Part shown: in pieces, positions 32,258-32,420 of the stretch
How positions within the stretch are numbered: position 1 is the stretch's first letter
How the letters are laid out: each line of letters begins with the position of its first letter
Assembly: GCA_029251475.1 (NCBI GenBank)
Contig: JAQXDF010000028.1
Coordinates: 1-32,420 of the forward strand
DNA: 32,420 nucleotides
Direction: 5' to 3'
DNA from: Rickettsiaceae bacterium
Lineage (GTDB): Bacteria > Pseudomonadota > Alphaproteobacteria > Rickettsiales > Rickettsiaceae
Notes under the pieces: generated by a model
Seen by the model: only the letters and a program-made list of their open reading frames with translations
The model's database searches: none
Told to the model about the DNA's origin: nothing
Made by a program: the position numbers and the translations under genes

Positions 32258-32420
32258 GGCGTTGTTGCATGGCGTATCCAAAAGCTGAGATTTCTTATAG
32301 CGAAATTCTAGGCAGCAATTATTAAATTCACAATTTTGCACTTAATTTTCGATTGAACAATTCGATTTTGTTCTTTTCTGTTCGTGAGATTATCGCGGCA
32401 ATGTTGTTTTATTTGCAGCA
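32258..32420 (-). mobile_element. 3' end of an insertion sequence (right copy)
   Basis: Bases 32258-32376 are the reverse complement of 1-119 with only 4 differences. The terminus GGCGTTGTTGCATGG begins directly after the palindromic repeat block. The copy runs off the window end with its transposase pointing towards the IS end, so the two copies face each other as inverted repeats around the window. Confidence 0.8.
32308..32420 (-). CDS. transposase, C-terminal fragment (right copy)
   Basis: The minus-strand frame entering from the window end stays open for 36 codons (LQIKQHCRDNLTNRKEQ onward) and stops at TAG (32308-32310). Its last 22 residues equal those of the left copy (1-69), apart from nucleotide-level changes that keep the protein the same. 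This argues for a functional or recently active transposase. Confidence 0.6.
   Translation of the reverse strand, partial: LQIKQHCRDNLTNRKEQNRIVQSKIKCKIVNLIIAA

Overview
The window looks like part of a Rickettsiales (Alphaproteobacteria) genome, most likely an obligate intracellular symbiont or parasite. The sequence is clearly AT-rich. Lineage markers are a Tlc-type ADP/ATP translocase, a heme A synthase, DUF2608 secreted proteins, an AmpG-like MFS transporter, a HIG1 'twin transmembrane' protein, and eukaryote-like ankyrin and leucine-rich-repeat proteins. The genus cannot be decided from the sequence alone. Both ends stop inside inverted copies of one insertion sequence (about 119 alignable bases with 4 mismatches), as expected for a contig broken at IS copies.

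Layout. (1) 1-925: an IS end that truncates comM. (2) 995-7224, minus strand: a compact housekeeping operon read tlc - DUF2125-like - ispB - ctaA - rluC - comM remnant, behind a good sigma70-type promoter. (3) 7433-7932: a small unknown gene, probably frameshifted. (4) 8065-18829, minus strand: a 12-gene, almost gapless operon for an unrecognised glycan. In transcription order it holds a GDPD-like protein, a HAD phosphatase, GtrA, a GT-C transferase, a P-loop kinase, a class II aldolase, a broken GT39-like transferase, a small membrane protein, two sugar nucleotidyltransferases, a GT2 transferase and a second GT39-like transferase. Three of the twelve genes are interrupted. (5) 19036-21683, plus strand: an AmpG-like MFS transporter coupled to a sodium:solute symporter. 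(6) 21782-27913: an LRR protein, recO, an alpha/beta hydrolase, two tandem DUF2608-type secreted proteins and an ankyrin protein. (7) 28012-30685: tRNA-Arg(CCT), two charged helical proteins that share a GNGRQ C-terminus, and an unlisted 59-residue HIG1 gene between them. (8) 30806-32034: rpmH and rnpA with a zinc-ribbon membrane gene inserted between them, followed by a cluster of short palindromic repeats and the second IS copy.

How the genes may work together. The glycan operon holds a plausible route from phosphorylated precursor (kinase, aldolase, HAD phosphatase) to nucleotide-activated sugar (two nucleotidyltransferases), to polyprenyl-phosphate sugar (GT2), across the membrane (GtrA), and onto an acceptor by GT-C enzymes. 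The actual sugar and acceptor are unknown. Several single-base losses at homopolymers raise three alternatives: phase variation, gene decay, or sequencing error. The sequence cannot decide between them. The LRR, ankyrin, GNGRQ-tailed, DUF2608 and hydrolase genes form a group of candidate host-interaction proteins.
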